NCBI GenBank assembly: GCA_963730325.1
Contig: CAVSRC010000004.1
Coordinates: 172,052-236,051 of the forward strand
From: CAVSRC01 sp963730325
Lineage (GTDB): Bacteria > Pseudomonadota > Alphaproteobacteria > Rhizobiales > Kaistiaceae
DNA length: 64,000 nucleotides
Direction: 5' to 3'
Shown: piece by piece, positions 37,162 through 46,486 of the stretch
Numbering within the stretch: position 1 is the stretch's first letter
How the letters are laid out: each line of letters begins with the position of its first letter
Program-made: the position numbers and the translations under genes
Notes under the pieces: model-generated
What the model saw: only the letters and a program-made list of their open reading frames with translations
Told to the model about the DNA's origin: nothing
Databases searched by the model: none

Positions 37162-37506
37162 TCAGATGAACCGGGCAAGGTCCGGAATGCTGGCCATCAC
37201 CGCGTTGACCTTTTCCGGTCCGGCCTTGGCGCGGGCCTGATCGAGCAGCGCGCCGACGAAGCCCTGAATGTCGCCCATGCCGAGGCCGGCGCCGGTGAGA
37301 TCGCCGAAAACGCCCATCAGGCCGCCGCCGCTAGCGCCGGTTTCCGATGCCAGTTCGCGGCTTCCCGGCAGGGCGTCGAGCAGGGCACCGGTGGCGCCGG
37401 CCGCCCCCGCGCGCGAGAGGAAACTGATGATGACGCCGGTCGCGCGCCGCGCCACCTGCCGGTCGATGCCGGTCGCCGCGGCGATTTGTTCGATGATCTC
37501 GTCCAT
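37162..37506 (-). CDS. DUF2267-like small protein
   Basis: 114 residues from ATG 37506. Begins MDEIIEQIAAATGIDRQVARRA with helical character, then a Gly-rich linker (ETGASGGGLMGVFGDLTGAGLG) and a second helical part ending VNAVMASIPDLARFI. It resembles small rhizobial proteins annotated DUF2267, with no known function, no signal peptide and no transmembrane helix. Converges with the LuxR-type gene (15 bp between stops) and is divergent from the M20 peptidase gene. Confidence 0.75.
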   Translation of the reverse strand: MDEIIEQIAAATGIDRQVARRATGVIISFLSRAGAAGATGALLDALPGSRELASETGASGGGLMGVFGDLTGAGLGMGDIQGFVGALLDQARAKAGPEKVNAVMASIPDLARFI

Positions 37507-37621
37507 GATGACAGCCCCTGACGCCTTCCCTGCCGCCGCTTGATGCCATATGCCGGCTTTGCGCGCCACCGGCCGATCGCTATCGTTGGCGCTGGTTCTC
37601 TCTCCGAAACCCGGACCTCTC

Positions 37622-38992
<1,371 letters not shown>

Positions 38993-38995
38993 GAA

Positions 38996-39016
38996 ACGGC
39001 CGCGCGGCGCGGCCGT
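38996..39016. terminator. Shared hairpin between convergent M20 and cytochrome c' genes
   Basis: Perfect 9-bp stem ACGGCCGCG / CGCGGCCGT around CGG, between stops at 38992 and 39040. A symmetric element here can terminate both transcripts; T tracts are weak on both strands. Confidence 0.55.
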
Positions 39017-39039
39017 CTCCTGTTCCTGCCTTGCTGAGG

Positions 39040-39483
39040 CTAGTTGCGCTTCACGCGGTAGAGTTCGTGGCAGCCGCCGCAGTCCTGGCCGATCGGACCT
39101 GCCGCCGCCTTGAAGGCATCGAGGCCGTCCGCCGCCGCCATTTCGGCGGCCTTGGCATCGGCAACCAGTTTCATTGCGCGGGCCTTGAAGTCGTCCATGT
39201 TCTGCCAGATGGCCGGTGCGGCGGCCGTGTCGCCGGTGTCGCTGCCTTCCGGGAACAGGGTCGGGAAGACGGTCATGTCGTCCTGCAGCTCTTTCATCGC
39301 CGCGGCCGCCTGCGTCGCATCGAAGGGCACCTTGCCCTGGACCATGCCGAAGGCAACCTTCGCCGCTTCGCCGTTCTGTTTCATCAGGGCCCTGCGCGCC
39401 TGGATGGGGTCGTCGGCGGCGTGAGCCACCCCCGCAAGGGCCACGCCGAAGGCCAGGGCCGTCAATGCCATTCTCACTCGCAT
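39040..39483 (-). CDS. Cytochrome c' (class II c-type cytochrome)
   Basis: 147 residues: signal peptide (about 1-22, ending GVAHAA) then a four-helix-bundle-type mature protein of about 125 residues with the heme site CGGCH close to the C-terminus (QDCGGCHELYRVKRN), the hallmark of class II cytochromes c. An Arg-rich start to helix A (PIQARRALMKQNGEA) is typical. Periplasmic; family members bind NO and CO and are linked to nitrosative stress defence. Divergent from the HerA-like ATPase gene across 171 bp with two inverted repeats. Confidence 0.93.
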   Translation of the reverse strand: MRVRMALTALAFGVALAGVAHAADDPIQARRALMKQNGEAAKVAFGMVQGKVPFDATQAAAAMKELQDDMTVFPTLFPEGSDTGDTAAAPAIWQNMDDFKARAMKLVADAKAAEMAAADGLDAFKAAAGPIGQDCGGCHELYRVKRN

Positions 39484-39533
39484 GCTCGTCTCCTTTTGAA
39501 CGCGGTTCGCCTATGGTTGCGTGAGGCGAACAC

Positions 39534-39580
39534 TTCAGGCAACAGCCTGAATCGCCGCATCACACATCTGTCATTGTGAT
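39534..39580. promoter_or_regulatory. Two adjacent inverted repeats between cytochrome c' and herA-like genes
   Basis: TTCAGGC-aaca-GCCTGAA at 39534-39551 (minor spacer) and ATCACA-10 bp-TGTGAT at 39559-39580, both in the 171-bp divergent promoter region. The first could form a hairpin or operator; the second has the spacing of a dimer-binding site. No known box (FNR, NsrR) is matched convincingly. Confidence 0.4.
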
Positions 39581-39654
39581 GTTACCGGCCGCTGATGACG
39601 TTTGCCGCGCCGGCGCGCGCCGACTAGTCTGGGCCGCAACGCGGATTCTGGGGC

Positions 39655-41259
39655 ATGACCATGGCAGTTCTTGAGCAGGGCAAGGTTTACATCGGCACGA
39701 GCACCAAGCCGGAATACATCGAGTTGCGCTACGGCAACCGGCACGGCCTCATCACCGGCGCCACCGGCACCGGCAAGACGGTCAGCCTGCAGGTGCTCTC
39801 CGAGGGCTTCTCGGCCGCCGGCGTGCCGGTCTTCTGCGCCGATGTGAAGGGCGATGTCGCGGGGCTGGCCGAGGCCGGCGTGCCGAAGGATTTTCTCGCC
39901 AAACGGGCGAGCGAGATCGGCTTCGCCGATGAGTACAAGTTCGAGGCGTTTCCGGTCGTCTTCTGGGACCTGTTCGGCGAACAAGGCCACCCGATCCGCA
40001 CCACCGTCTCCGAGATCGGACCGCTGCTGCTGTCGCGCCTGCTCGACCTCAACGACACCCAGGAGGGCGTGCTCAACATCGCCTTCCGCGTCGCCGACGA
40101 CGAGGGCCTGCTGCTTCTCGACCTCAAGGACCTGCAGGCGATGCTCACCCACGTTGCCGAGGAGGCGTCTGATCTGACCACCCGCTACGGCAACGTCTCC
40201 AAGGCGACCATCGGCACCGTCCAGCGCAAGCTGCTGGTGCTGGAAGAGCAGGGCGGCGCCACGTTCTTCGGCGAGCCGGCGCTCGATATCAAGCAGATGA
40301 TCCGCACCACGCCGGACGGGCGCGGCGTCATCAACATCCTCGCCGCCGACAAGCTGATGCAGTCGCCGCGGGTCTACGCCACGCTGCTTCTGTGGCTGAT
40401 GTCGGAGCTGTTCGAGGAGTTGCCCGAGGTCGGCGATCCGGAAAAGCCGCGCATGGTGTTCTTCTTCGACGAGGCGCACCTTCTGTTCAACGACGCGCCG
40501 AAGGCGCTGCTCGAGAAGATCGAACAGGTTACCCGCCTGATCCGCTCCAAGGGCGTTGGCATCTATTTCGTCACGCAGAACCCGCTCGACGTGCCCGACA
40601 TCGTGCTCGGCCAGATGGGCAACCGGGTGCAGCATGCGCTGCGCGCCTTCACCCCGCGCGACCAGAAGGCGGTCAGGGCGGCGGCCGAGACCTTCCGGCC
40701 CAATCCCGAATTCTCCGCGGCCGAGGTCATCACCCAGCTCGGCGTCGGCGAGGCGCTGGTCTCCACCCTCATGGACAAGGGCGTGCCTTCGGTGGTCGAG
40801 CGCACGCTGGTGCGCCCGCCGTCCTCGCGCATCGGCACCATCAGCGACGAAGAACGCAAGAAGGTCATCGCCGCCAGCCCGGTCGGCGGCATCTATGACA
40901 AGGCCATCGACCGCGAATTGGCCTTCGAGATCCTCTCCGTCCGGGTCGAGACCAAGGTGACCACCACGACCGCGCCGCCGGCCGGGGACGCGGCCGAGCA
41001 GACGGACCAGCCCGGCGGCGGGGGCGGCATTCTCGGCAACGTCAATGAAATGCTCGGCGGCCTTCTCGGCACCAACCGGCCGCGCGGCCGCAGGCTCTCC
41101 ACCACCCAGCGGGTTGCCCGCTCGGTGACGCGCACCGTCACCACGCGTGTCGTCGGCGGCATGGCGGCGCAGATCGGCAAGCAGGTCGGCGGCTCGATGG
41201 GCGGTTCCATCGGGCGGGCCATCGTGCGCGGCGTGCTGGGAAGCATCCTGCGCAGCTGA
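39655..41259 (+). CDS. HerA-like helicase/ATPase, DUF853 family
   Basis: 534 residues. Walker A GATGTGKT (about residues 37-44), Walker B MVFFFDEAHLLF, and the sensor-like YFVTQNPLDVPD. The C-terminus has a Gly-rich spacer and a basic helical tail (RVARSVTRTVTTRVVGG ... GGSMGGSIGRAIV). DUF853 proteins (E. coli YjgR type) are relatives of HerA/FtsK translocases; they occur singly without the NurA nuclease and have no settled function. ATG 39655 is used; ATG 39661 is two codons downstream. Stands alone here. Confidence 0.9.
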   Translation: MTMAVLEQGKVYIGTSTKPEYIELRYGNRHGLITGATGTGKTVSLQVLSEGFSAAGVPVFCADVKGDVAGLAEAGVPKDFLAKRASEIGFADEYKFEAFPVVFWDLFGEQGHPIRTTVSEIGPLLLSRLLDLNDTQEGVLNIAFRVADDEGLLLLDLKDLQAMLTHVAEEASDLTTRYGNVSKATIGTVQRKLLVLEEQGGATFFGEPALDIKQMIRTTPDGRGVINILAADKLMQSPRVYATLLLWLMSELFEELPEVGDPEKPRMVFFFDEAHLLFNDAPKALLEKIEQVTRLIRSKGVGIYFVTQNPLDVPDIVLGQMGNRVQHALRAFTPRDQKAVRAAAETFRPNPEFSAAEVITQLGVGEALVSTLMDKGVPSVVERTLVRPPSSRIGTISDEERKKVIAASPVGGIYDKAIDRELAFEILSVRVETKVTTTTAPPAGDAAEQTDQPGGGGGILGNVNEMLGGLLGTNRPRGRRLSTTQRVARSVTRTVTTRVVGGMAAQIGKQVGGSMGGSIGRAIVRGVLGSILRS

Positions 41260-41398
41260 ACGGAACCAAACCCCGACGGTTGCGGTTGCCGGACCGGCGG
41301 CCGCGACCTATGTTCCGGTGCGAATCCTTCTGTTTCCCGGCCCTTGCCGGGCGCCGCCCGGCGCCCCCGTCTGTCTAACGCTTCAGAGGAGTATCCCC

Positions 41399-42007
41399 AT
41401 GGCTTTCGAACTTCCCGCCCTGCCTTACGATTATGAGGCGTTGCAGCCCTACATGTCGAAGGAAACGCTCGAATACCACCACGACAAGCACCACCAGGCC
41501 TATGTCACCAACGGCAACAAGCTGCTGGAGGGCTCCGGGCTCGAGGACAAGAGCCTGGAAGACATCATCAAGCAGAGCTATTCGAAGAATGCCGGCCTGT
41601 TCAACAATGCCGGCCAGCACTTCAACCACATTCATTTCTGGAAGTGGATGAAGAAGGACGGCGGCGGCAACAAGGTGCCGGGTGCGCTCGCCAAGGCGGT
41701 CGACGCCGACCTCGGCGGCTATGACAAGTTCCGCACCGATTTCCTCCAGGCCGGCGCCACCCAGTTCGGATCGGGCTGGGCCTGGGTTGCAGTTCAGAAC
41801 GGCAAGCTCACCATCATGAAGACGCCGAACGGCGAGAACCCGCTGGTGCACGGCGCCACGCCGATCCTCGGCGTCGATGTGTGGGAGCACTCCTATTACA
41901 TCGACTACCGCAATGCGCGGCCGAAATACCTCGAGGCCTTCGTCGATCACCTGATCAACTGGGATTACGTGCTCGAGATGTACGAGAGCGCGGTCGCGCA
42001 CGCCTGA
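41399..42007 (+). CDS. sodB: Superoxide dismutase, Fe/Mn family
   Basis: 202 residues from ATG 41399 (AGAGGAGTATCCCC upstream). Metal ligands are visible: His in LEYHHDKHHQAY, His in FNHIHFWKW, Asp and His in GVDVWEHSYYID. The active-site Gln is in the N-terminal half (NNAGQHFNH), the position used by Fe-type enzymes, while the C-terminal half has GENPLV instead of the Mn-type QD; an Fe or cambialistic enzyme is therefore favoured. No signal peptide, so cytoplasmic. Ends with a strong terminator. Detoxifies superoxide to hydrogen peroxide. Confidence 0.93.
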   Translation: MAFELPALPYDYEALQPYMSKETLEYHHDKHHQAYVTNGNKLLEGSGLEDKSLEDIIKQSYSKNAGLFNNAGQHFNHIHFWKWMKKDGGGNKVPGALAKAVDADLGGYDKFRTDFLQAGATQFGSGWAWVAVQNGKLTIMKTPNGENPLVHGATPILGVDVWEHSYYIDYRNARPKYLEAFVDHLINWDYVLEMYESAVAHA

Positions 42008-42030
42008 CGGCGACTATCTGCGAATTGACA

Positions 42031-42064
42031 AGGGCGCGGCGGCCGCGGCTGCCGCGCCCTTTTT
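42031..42064 (+). terminator. Rho-independent terminator of sodB
   Basis: Perfect 10-bp stem AGGGCGCGGC / GCCGCGCCCT with a 10-nt loop followed by TTTT, 24 bp after the sodB stop and just before the convergent small gene. Confidence 0.85.
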
Positions 42065-42070
42065 GCGAAC

Positions 42071-42385
42071 TCAGTAGCCGATGCCCTTGCGGCACGGCTT
42101 GAAGGTGTTGACCATCGGCCAGTCGGTCTGCGCCCAGTAGAGCCATGCCTTGCAGGCAGCCTGCGTCTTGAAGCAGGGCGCCGCGACGTAGCGCCGTGGC
42201 GGCCCGAAAAGTTCCTTGCGCGAGCCGCGGAACCAGGTCTGCCAGACATGGCTTGGCCCGACGGTCGCGGCCAGATAGCCGCAGGCAAAGGCCGATACGC
42301 GCGGCGGCGGCGCGGCCTCGGCGCTGTGCGGCACGCTCAGCGCCAACAGGGCTGCCAGCCCCAGGAATCCGGCCAATATCCGCAT
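42071..42385 (-). CDS. Small secreted cysteine-containing protein of unknown function
   Basis: 104 residues with a clear signal peptide (about 1-24, MRILAGFLGLAALLALSVPHS..AEA). The mature part of about 80 residues has four Cys (FACGY, APCFKTQAACKAW, KPCRKG) and several Trp (VWQTWFRG, LYWAQTDWP), suggesting a disulfide-stabilised periplasmic protein. I do not recognise the family. It follows the antiporter gene on the same strand after 61 bp and converges on sodB. Confidence 0.75.
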   Translation of the reverse strand: MRILAGFLGLAALLALSVPHSAEAAPPPRVSAFACGYLAATVGPSHVWQTWFRGSRKELFGPPRRYVAAPCFKTQAACKAWLYWAQTDWPMVNTFKPCRKGIGY

Positions 42386-42446
42386 CGTTCCTCTCCTCGA
42401 AGGTGAGATCGCCCGGCCCTCGGCCGAAATCTAGCGTGGACACGAC

Positions 42447-43886
42447 CTAACGGGAAGCATCCACGGGATTGTCGGGCGGCGCCTCCGCCACGGTCGTGGT
42501 TTCCACCGCGGTCGTGGTCTCCGCTGCCGTGGTCTCCGCTGCCTGTTGCGCCGCGTTTCGCTGCCGGGAGGCGGCGTTGCGGCGCATGACGATCCAGGCG
42601 GCCTTCGACTGGTGGCCGATGAAGCGGGCGAGGCGGCTCAGCGCCATCCGGCCGCGCTCGAATTCCTCGATCTCGCCGGCATAGACCTCGGCCAGGGCGG
42701 CGCGGAAATCCGAGATGCCGCTGCGCGCAACCAGGTGGAAGCGGCGCACCGAGACCATCCACAGGGGACTGACCAGCAACGACACCGCGATGACCGCGAT
42801 CGCCAGGCGATAGGCGTCGGCGTCGAGCGAGCCGTTGGCGAGCCCCGTCGCCGCCAGCACGAAGGAGAACTCGCCGATCTGCGCGATCATCAATCCGGCG
42901 GGAAACGCCATCTCCCACGGCTGGCGCACCAGGCGCATCAGCAGAATGTTGATCGCCGTCTTCACCGCCAGCACGGCGACGACGAAGAAGATCACCGTGC
43001 CGAGATTGGCGATGATGAAGTTGAGGTCGATGAGCAGGCCGATCGACAGGAAGAAGACGACCACCAGAATGCTCTGGATCGGATGGGTGGCGGCGATCGC
43101 CTCGCCGCGGAGCGTCGAACCGGCGATCACCAGTCCGGCGAGGAACGCGCCGAACGCCGCCGACAGGCCGAGGATGCCGGTCAGCGACGCCATGCCGAAA
43201 CAAAACGCGATGGAGGCCAGCGCCACCATGTCGACCCGGCCCTTGATCGCCTCGGTGAAGGGCAGGCGGTACTTGCCGGGGCGCGTGCCGAGATAGGCGA
43301 GCAGCGCCAGCAGCAGGATCACCGCGAGGCCGAGCTTGACCGCCAGCCCGATACCGCCGCCGGCGGCGGCGCTGAACGAGCCGACGACGATCAGCATCGG
43401 CACCACGGCGATGTCCTGGGCGATCAGCACGCCGACGGTGATCTGCCCCGTCGGGGTGCGCAATTCGTCGATCTCGTCCAGCATCTGCACCGCGACCGCG
43501 GTCGAGGAGATCGCCACGATGAAGCCAAGGACGACGGTCTGGCTCACCGGCCAGCCCATCAGCCAGCCAAAGACGCCGGTGATCGCCAGCGCCACGGCGA
43601 TCTGGCCGGCGGTGATCGTCGCCGCCAGCCCCGCCACCCGCGCGAAGGCGCGCACCGACAGCTCCATGCCGACCAGGAACAGCAGCATGATCACGCCGAG
43701 TTCGGCCAGCAGCGTGACCGTGTCGGTGTTGCTGACCAGGCCGAAGCCGGTCGGCCCCAGCACGACGCCGGTCAGGATATAGCCGACGATCGGCGGCTGG
43801 CGCAGACGGACGAGCACGAAGCCGAGCACCACGGCGACCGTCGTGATGAAGGCGATGCCGGTGAGGTCGGCGATGTGCTCCTGCAA
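42447..43886 (-). CDS. Cation:proton antiporter, CPA2/KefB-like
   Basis: 479 residues, about 12-13 membrane helices over residues 1-385 (GIAFITTVAVVLGFVLVRL, VLGPTGFGLVS, LLAELGVIMLLFLVGMELS). The CPA2 active-site region is visible as ISSTAVAVQML and QDIAVVPMLIV (Asp). A cytoplasmic C-terminus follows, without a TrkA-N/RCK nucleotide domain, ending in a low-complexity Thr/Ala/Glu repeat (ETTAAETTTAVETTTVAE). K+ or Na+ for H+ exchange is likely; the missing RCK domain separates it from KefB/KefC proper. Confidence 0.88.
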   Translation of the reverse strand: MQEHIADLTGIAFITTVAVVLGFVLVRLRQPPIVGYILTGVVLGPTGFGLVSNTDTVTLLAELGVIMLLFLVGMELSVRAFARVAGLAATITAGQIAVALAITGVFGWLMGWPVSQTVVLGFIVAISSTAVAVQMLDEIDELRTPTGQITVGVLIAQDIAVVPMLIVVGSFSAAAGGGIGLAVKLGLAVILLLALLAYLGTRPGKYRLPFTEAIKGRVDMVALASIAFCFGMASLTGILGLSAAFGAFLAGLVIAGSTLRGEAIAATHPIQSILVVVFFLSIGLLIDLNFIIANLGTVIFFVVAVLAVKTAINILLMRLVRQPWEMAFPAGLMIAQIGEFSFVLAATGLANGSLDADAYRLAIAVIAVSLLVSPLWMVSVRRFHLVARSGISDFRAALAEVYAGEIEEFERGRMALSRLARFIGHQSKAAWIVMRRNAASRQRNAAQQAAETTAAETTTAVETTTVAEAPPDNPVDASR

Positions 43887-44071
43887 GGGCTCCTCCGCGT
43901 CTGATCGCGTTCACCCTAGCATGGCGCCGTGGTGTTGGGGGCCAGCCCTCAACGTCGGGCAAAACGTCCGTTATGCTGTGACTCCTTCCCGGCGCTAAAC
44001 TTGGTATCTTGTGCATTTCAGGTAGACGACCGTGCTGCCCCGGGCTGGGACTTGAGCGATGGGTGAAGCCT

Positions 44072-45391
44072 ATGGAAAGCGCGTTGCTTGACGAATTGTT
44101 GTTTCGTGCCGCGGCGCATCTGAAACACGGGAATGCAGATCAGGCTGGAAAAGTGGCGTCGCTGCTCGTTGAGGAGGTCGAACCCAAATGTGCTGCGGCA
44201 TACGAGATCCTCAGCAAAGTGCATCGCTCATCGAACGGCCTGCCCCAGGCGGTGCTGTCGGCTGCCAGAGCCCTGGCGCTCGAGCCCGAGAACGCATCGC
44301 TCAGAAAGCTCTTTTCGGATTCCCTCGGCGCACTTGCCATTTCGCCTTCGGTGGTGCGGGCCTTTGCAAAGGGCGCCAGTCTCCTGATGGATCGCATGCG
44401 TCGGGAGGGGACGTCGCCGCCGCAATCTTCACTCTCGAATTGCGTCGACCTCGTATTGCCGATGGCGGCCGCGCACGGATCGGAGCTGAATGTGATCCAG
44501 GTCGCCAAGCTCATCAGGACCCAAACGGAGGTTCGCATCTGGAGCGAAACGGTCCCTGCACCTGCTCTCCTCGACCTCGATCCGACGATCCGGACGATAA
44601 CGGCTGACGAATTCCCGACGGGCGAAACGCTCGCCATCATGGGCCCCTATTTCAGGGCCGGAGAATGGATTCGTCGGACCCGGCCGAAACGGGTGATCCT
44701 TCACTTCAATGTGTTTGCGGTGGTCGATCTGTTGTGGTGGTTGGCGGCTGTTTCTGCCTTGCCCGCATCGAGGGTGGACATACTTTTTGCATCGCGATGG
44801 CTGCGCGACACGCTCGGGGTCGATGGGGAGGTGCTGCCCTCGCCGATAGACCTCACTCGATTTGCACCGCGGCCGCGAATATCGGCGGTCAAGACGGTAG
44901 GGCGGATGAGCAGGGACAACGCGCTCAAGCACCATCCGGCCGACACGGCTCTCTATCGAGAGCTGCTTGACCGCGGTCTGAGCGTCAACCTGCTCGGCGC
45001 CCGGAGTTTCGCGCCCTTCTTGCCCTTGCATGATCGCCTGAAGGTCTATGATGCCGGCGTCACGGACCCGGTGGCCTTTCTCCATCAGCTCGACCTGTTT
45101 CTCTATCGAACCGGAGGGGTCTTTGAATCGTGGGGGCGGGTGGTCATCGAGGCGATGGCATGCGGTTTGCCGGTGGTTTGTCACAAGTATGGCGGATACG
45201 CCGAGGTAATCGAAAACGGTGAGAACGGCATCCTGTTTGACCACAACGATGAGGCTCTAGACGCTATCAAGAGCCTCGGGGGCGACAGCCGGGCTCTGAA
45301 CAGAATTGGCGAAGGCGCGCGCGCAACCGCGCAGCAGCTTTTCTCACGGCAGTCGACTGATCGACTTGCGTCGTATTTTGCACGCCTGTAG
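44072..45391 (+). CDS. GT4-type glycosyltransferase with helical N-terminal domain
   Basis: 439 residues from ATG 44072; the frame is open to 44009. The N-terminal 100 residues look like TPR-type helices (LFRAAAHLKHGNADQAGKVASLLVEEVEP, AVLSAARALALEPENASLRKL). The remainder is a GT-B glycosyltransferase with the GT4 E-x7-E region GVFESWGRVVIEAMACGLPVV followed by GGYAEVIENGENGILF. Probably transfers a nucleotide sugar to a surface glycan or lipid. The next gene, 75 bp on, is an LpxL-like acyltransferase, pointing to envelope lipid or LPS modification. Codons are less GC-biased at the third position than in neighbours, a hint of transfer. Confidence 0.8.
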   Translation: MESALLDELLFRAAAHLKHGNADQAGKVASLLVEEVEPKCAAAYEILSKVHRSSNGLPQAVLSAARALALEPENASLRKLFSDSLGALAISPSVVRAFAKGASLLMDRMRREGTSPPQSSLSNCVDLVLPMAAAHGSELNVIQVAKLIRTQTEVRIWSETVPAPALLDLDPTIRTITADEFPTGETLAIMGPYFRAGEWIRRTRPKRVILHFNVFAVVDLLWWLAAVSALPASRVDILFASRWLRDTLGVDGEVLPSPIDLTRFAPRPRISAVKTVGRMSRDNALKHHPADTALYRELLDRGLSVNLLGARSFAPFLPLHDRLKVYDAGVTDPVAFLHQLDLFLYRTGGVFESWGRVVIEAMACGLPVVCHKYGGYAEVIENGENGILFDHNDEALDAIKSLGGDSRALNRIGEGARATAQQLFSRQSTDRLASYFARL

Positions 45392-45466
45392 CGGACGCCC
45401 GGCGAGACGTGATGGAACGCAACGCCGCTGCCGCTTGAACCGGGGAACTGAAGACGAGCCACGATC

Positions 45467-46330
45467 ATGAAGATCACCAAGCGCCGTATGGTCCCGACAC
45501 GCCGGCCCCGGTTCACGACACAGGACGCTCTGTTTCTTCTGGAGCTGCCCGGGCTCCTTCTGACGGCAACATGCGTTCCGGAGCGCCATTGGGCGACGGT
45601 CTGCTTTCATCTTGAGAGGCTGAAGGCGCGGATCGGTTTGTTTTCTCCGGCGGCGATCTCGCGCGGGCTCGCCCTGATGGGGCGCACCGGCACCGGCGAA
45701 GAAACCGCGCTGCAAATAGCAGCCACGCGGTCCGAGCATCACATGCAGATCGTTCGGGAACGAACCCTCGGATGGCGGGCGCCCCTGAAGGTGACCGGGC
45801 AGGAGCATATTTCCGAGGCTCTGTCGAATGGGCGCGGCGCGGTGCTCTGGATTGCCCACTTTAGCTTCAACGCGCTTGCGTCGAAGAAGGCGCTTTATGC
45901 TGCAGGCTTCAGGGTCTCCCATTTGAGCCGCCCGGAGCACGGATTCTCCAAGTCGCGTTTCGGTATTGCGGTCCTCAATCCGATCCGGGTCGGCGCCGAG
46001 CTCCGCTATCTCCGCGACCGCATCATCATCGATCGCAACCGGCCGCTGTCGGCCGTTCAGCAGGCGCGCCGGTATCTGGAGGCCAATCGGATTATCTCCA
46101 TTACGGCCGGTGCCTGGGAGGGCGGACAGGTGGCCAGTGTCGAGATCGGCGGGTGTCGGCTGGAGATCGCGACCGGAGCGCCGGGGCTGGCCTACCTCAC
46201 GGGAGCGGCACTCCTGCCGGTTTTCACGCTCAGGGATTCCGGCACAACGGAGATTTGCGTTGCGGTCGATGCGCCGATCCTCATCGATCGCAATCTTGAG
46301 CGAAATACCGCTCTGCTGCGGGCGAGTTAG
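45467..46330 (+). CDS. LpxL/HtrB-like acyltransferase, cut short by an in-frame TAG
   Basis: 287 residues from ATG 45467 to a TAG at 46328. The body resembles lipid A lauroyl-type acyltransferases (GRGAVLWIAHFSFNALASKK, RRYLEANRIISITAGAWEGG, GCRLEIATGAPGLAYLTGAALLPVF). After the stop the same frame continues for 35 sense codons (46331-46438) with the family's C-terminal DFADRVAPFV..HPLQWRDWEKI, so the stop is a likely CAG-to-TAG change or a read-through codon. The His of the HX4D/E catalytic motif is present (HFSFNA) but the acid five residues later is Ala. Either change could make the protein inactive or altered. Follows a glycosyltransferase gene. Confidence 0.75.
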   Translation: MKITKRRMVPTRRPRFTTQDALFLLELPGLLLTATCVPERHWATVCFHLERLKARIGLFSPAAISRGLALMGRTGTGEETALQIAATRSEHHMQIVRERTLGWRAPLKVTGQEHISEALSNGRGAVLWIAHFSFNALASKKALYAAGFRVSHLSRPEHGFSKSRFGIAVLNPIRVGAELRYLRDRIIIDRNRPLSAVQQARRYLEANRIISITAGAWEGGQVASVEIGGCRLEIATGAPGLAYLTGAALLPVFTLRDSGTTEICVAVDAPILIDRNLERNTALLRAS

Positions 46331-46438
46331 GACTTCGCCGATCGAGTGGCCCCCTTCGTCGCGTCCCATCCGCTCCAGTGGAGAGACTGGGAGAAGATCA
46401 AGAAGGCCGCGCCCGCGCAAAACATCGAAAAGGCATAA
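46331..46438 (+). other. In-frame conserved C-terminal extension of the acyltransferase after TAG
   Basis: Thirty-five sense codons in the same frame as the upstream gene, ending at TAA 46436-46438. The HPLQWRDW segment matches the conserved C-terminus of LpxL-family acyltransferases, so this is decayed or conditionally read coding sequence rather than intergenic DNA. Confidence 0.7.
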
Positions 46439-46486
46439 GCCGCACCCTTGCCGGCGCCCTCCCGAGGTCGGTGGCGTATGTTCGCT

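Noticed and set aside
44009..44071. Glycosyltransferase start at 44009 (MCISGRR...).
   Set aside because: No ribosome site and Cys/Arg-rich non-conserved extension; ATG 44072 starts the TPR-like helices.
46328..46330. TAG as pyrrolysine codon in the acyltransferase.
   Set aside because: No pyrrolysine machinery is expected in this lineage and none is in the window; a nonsense mutation or read-through is simpler.
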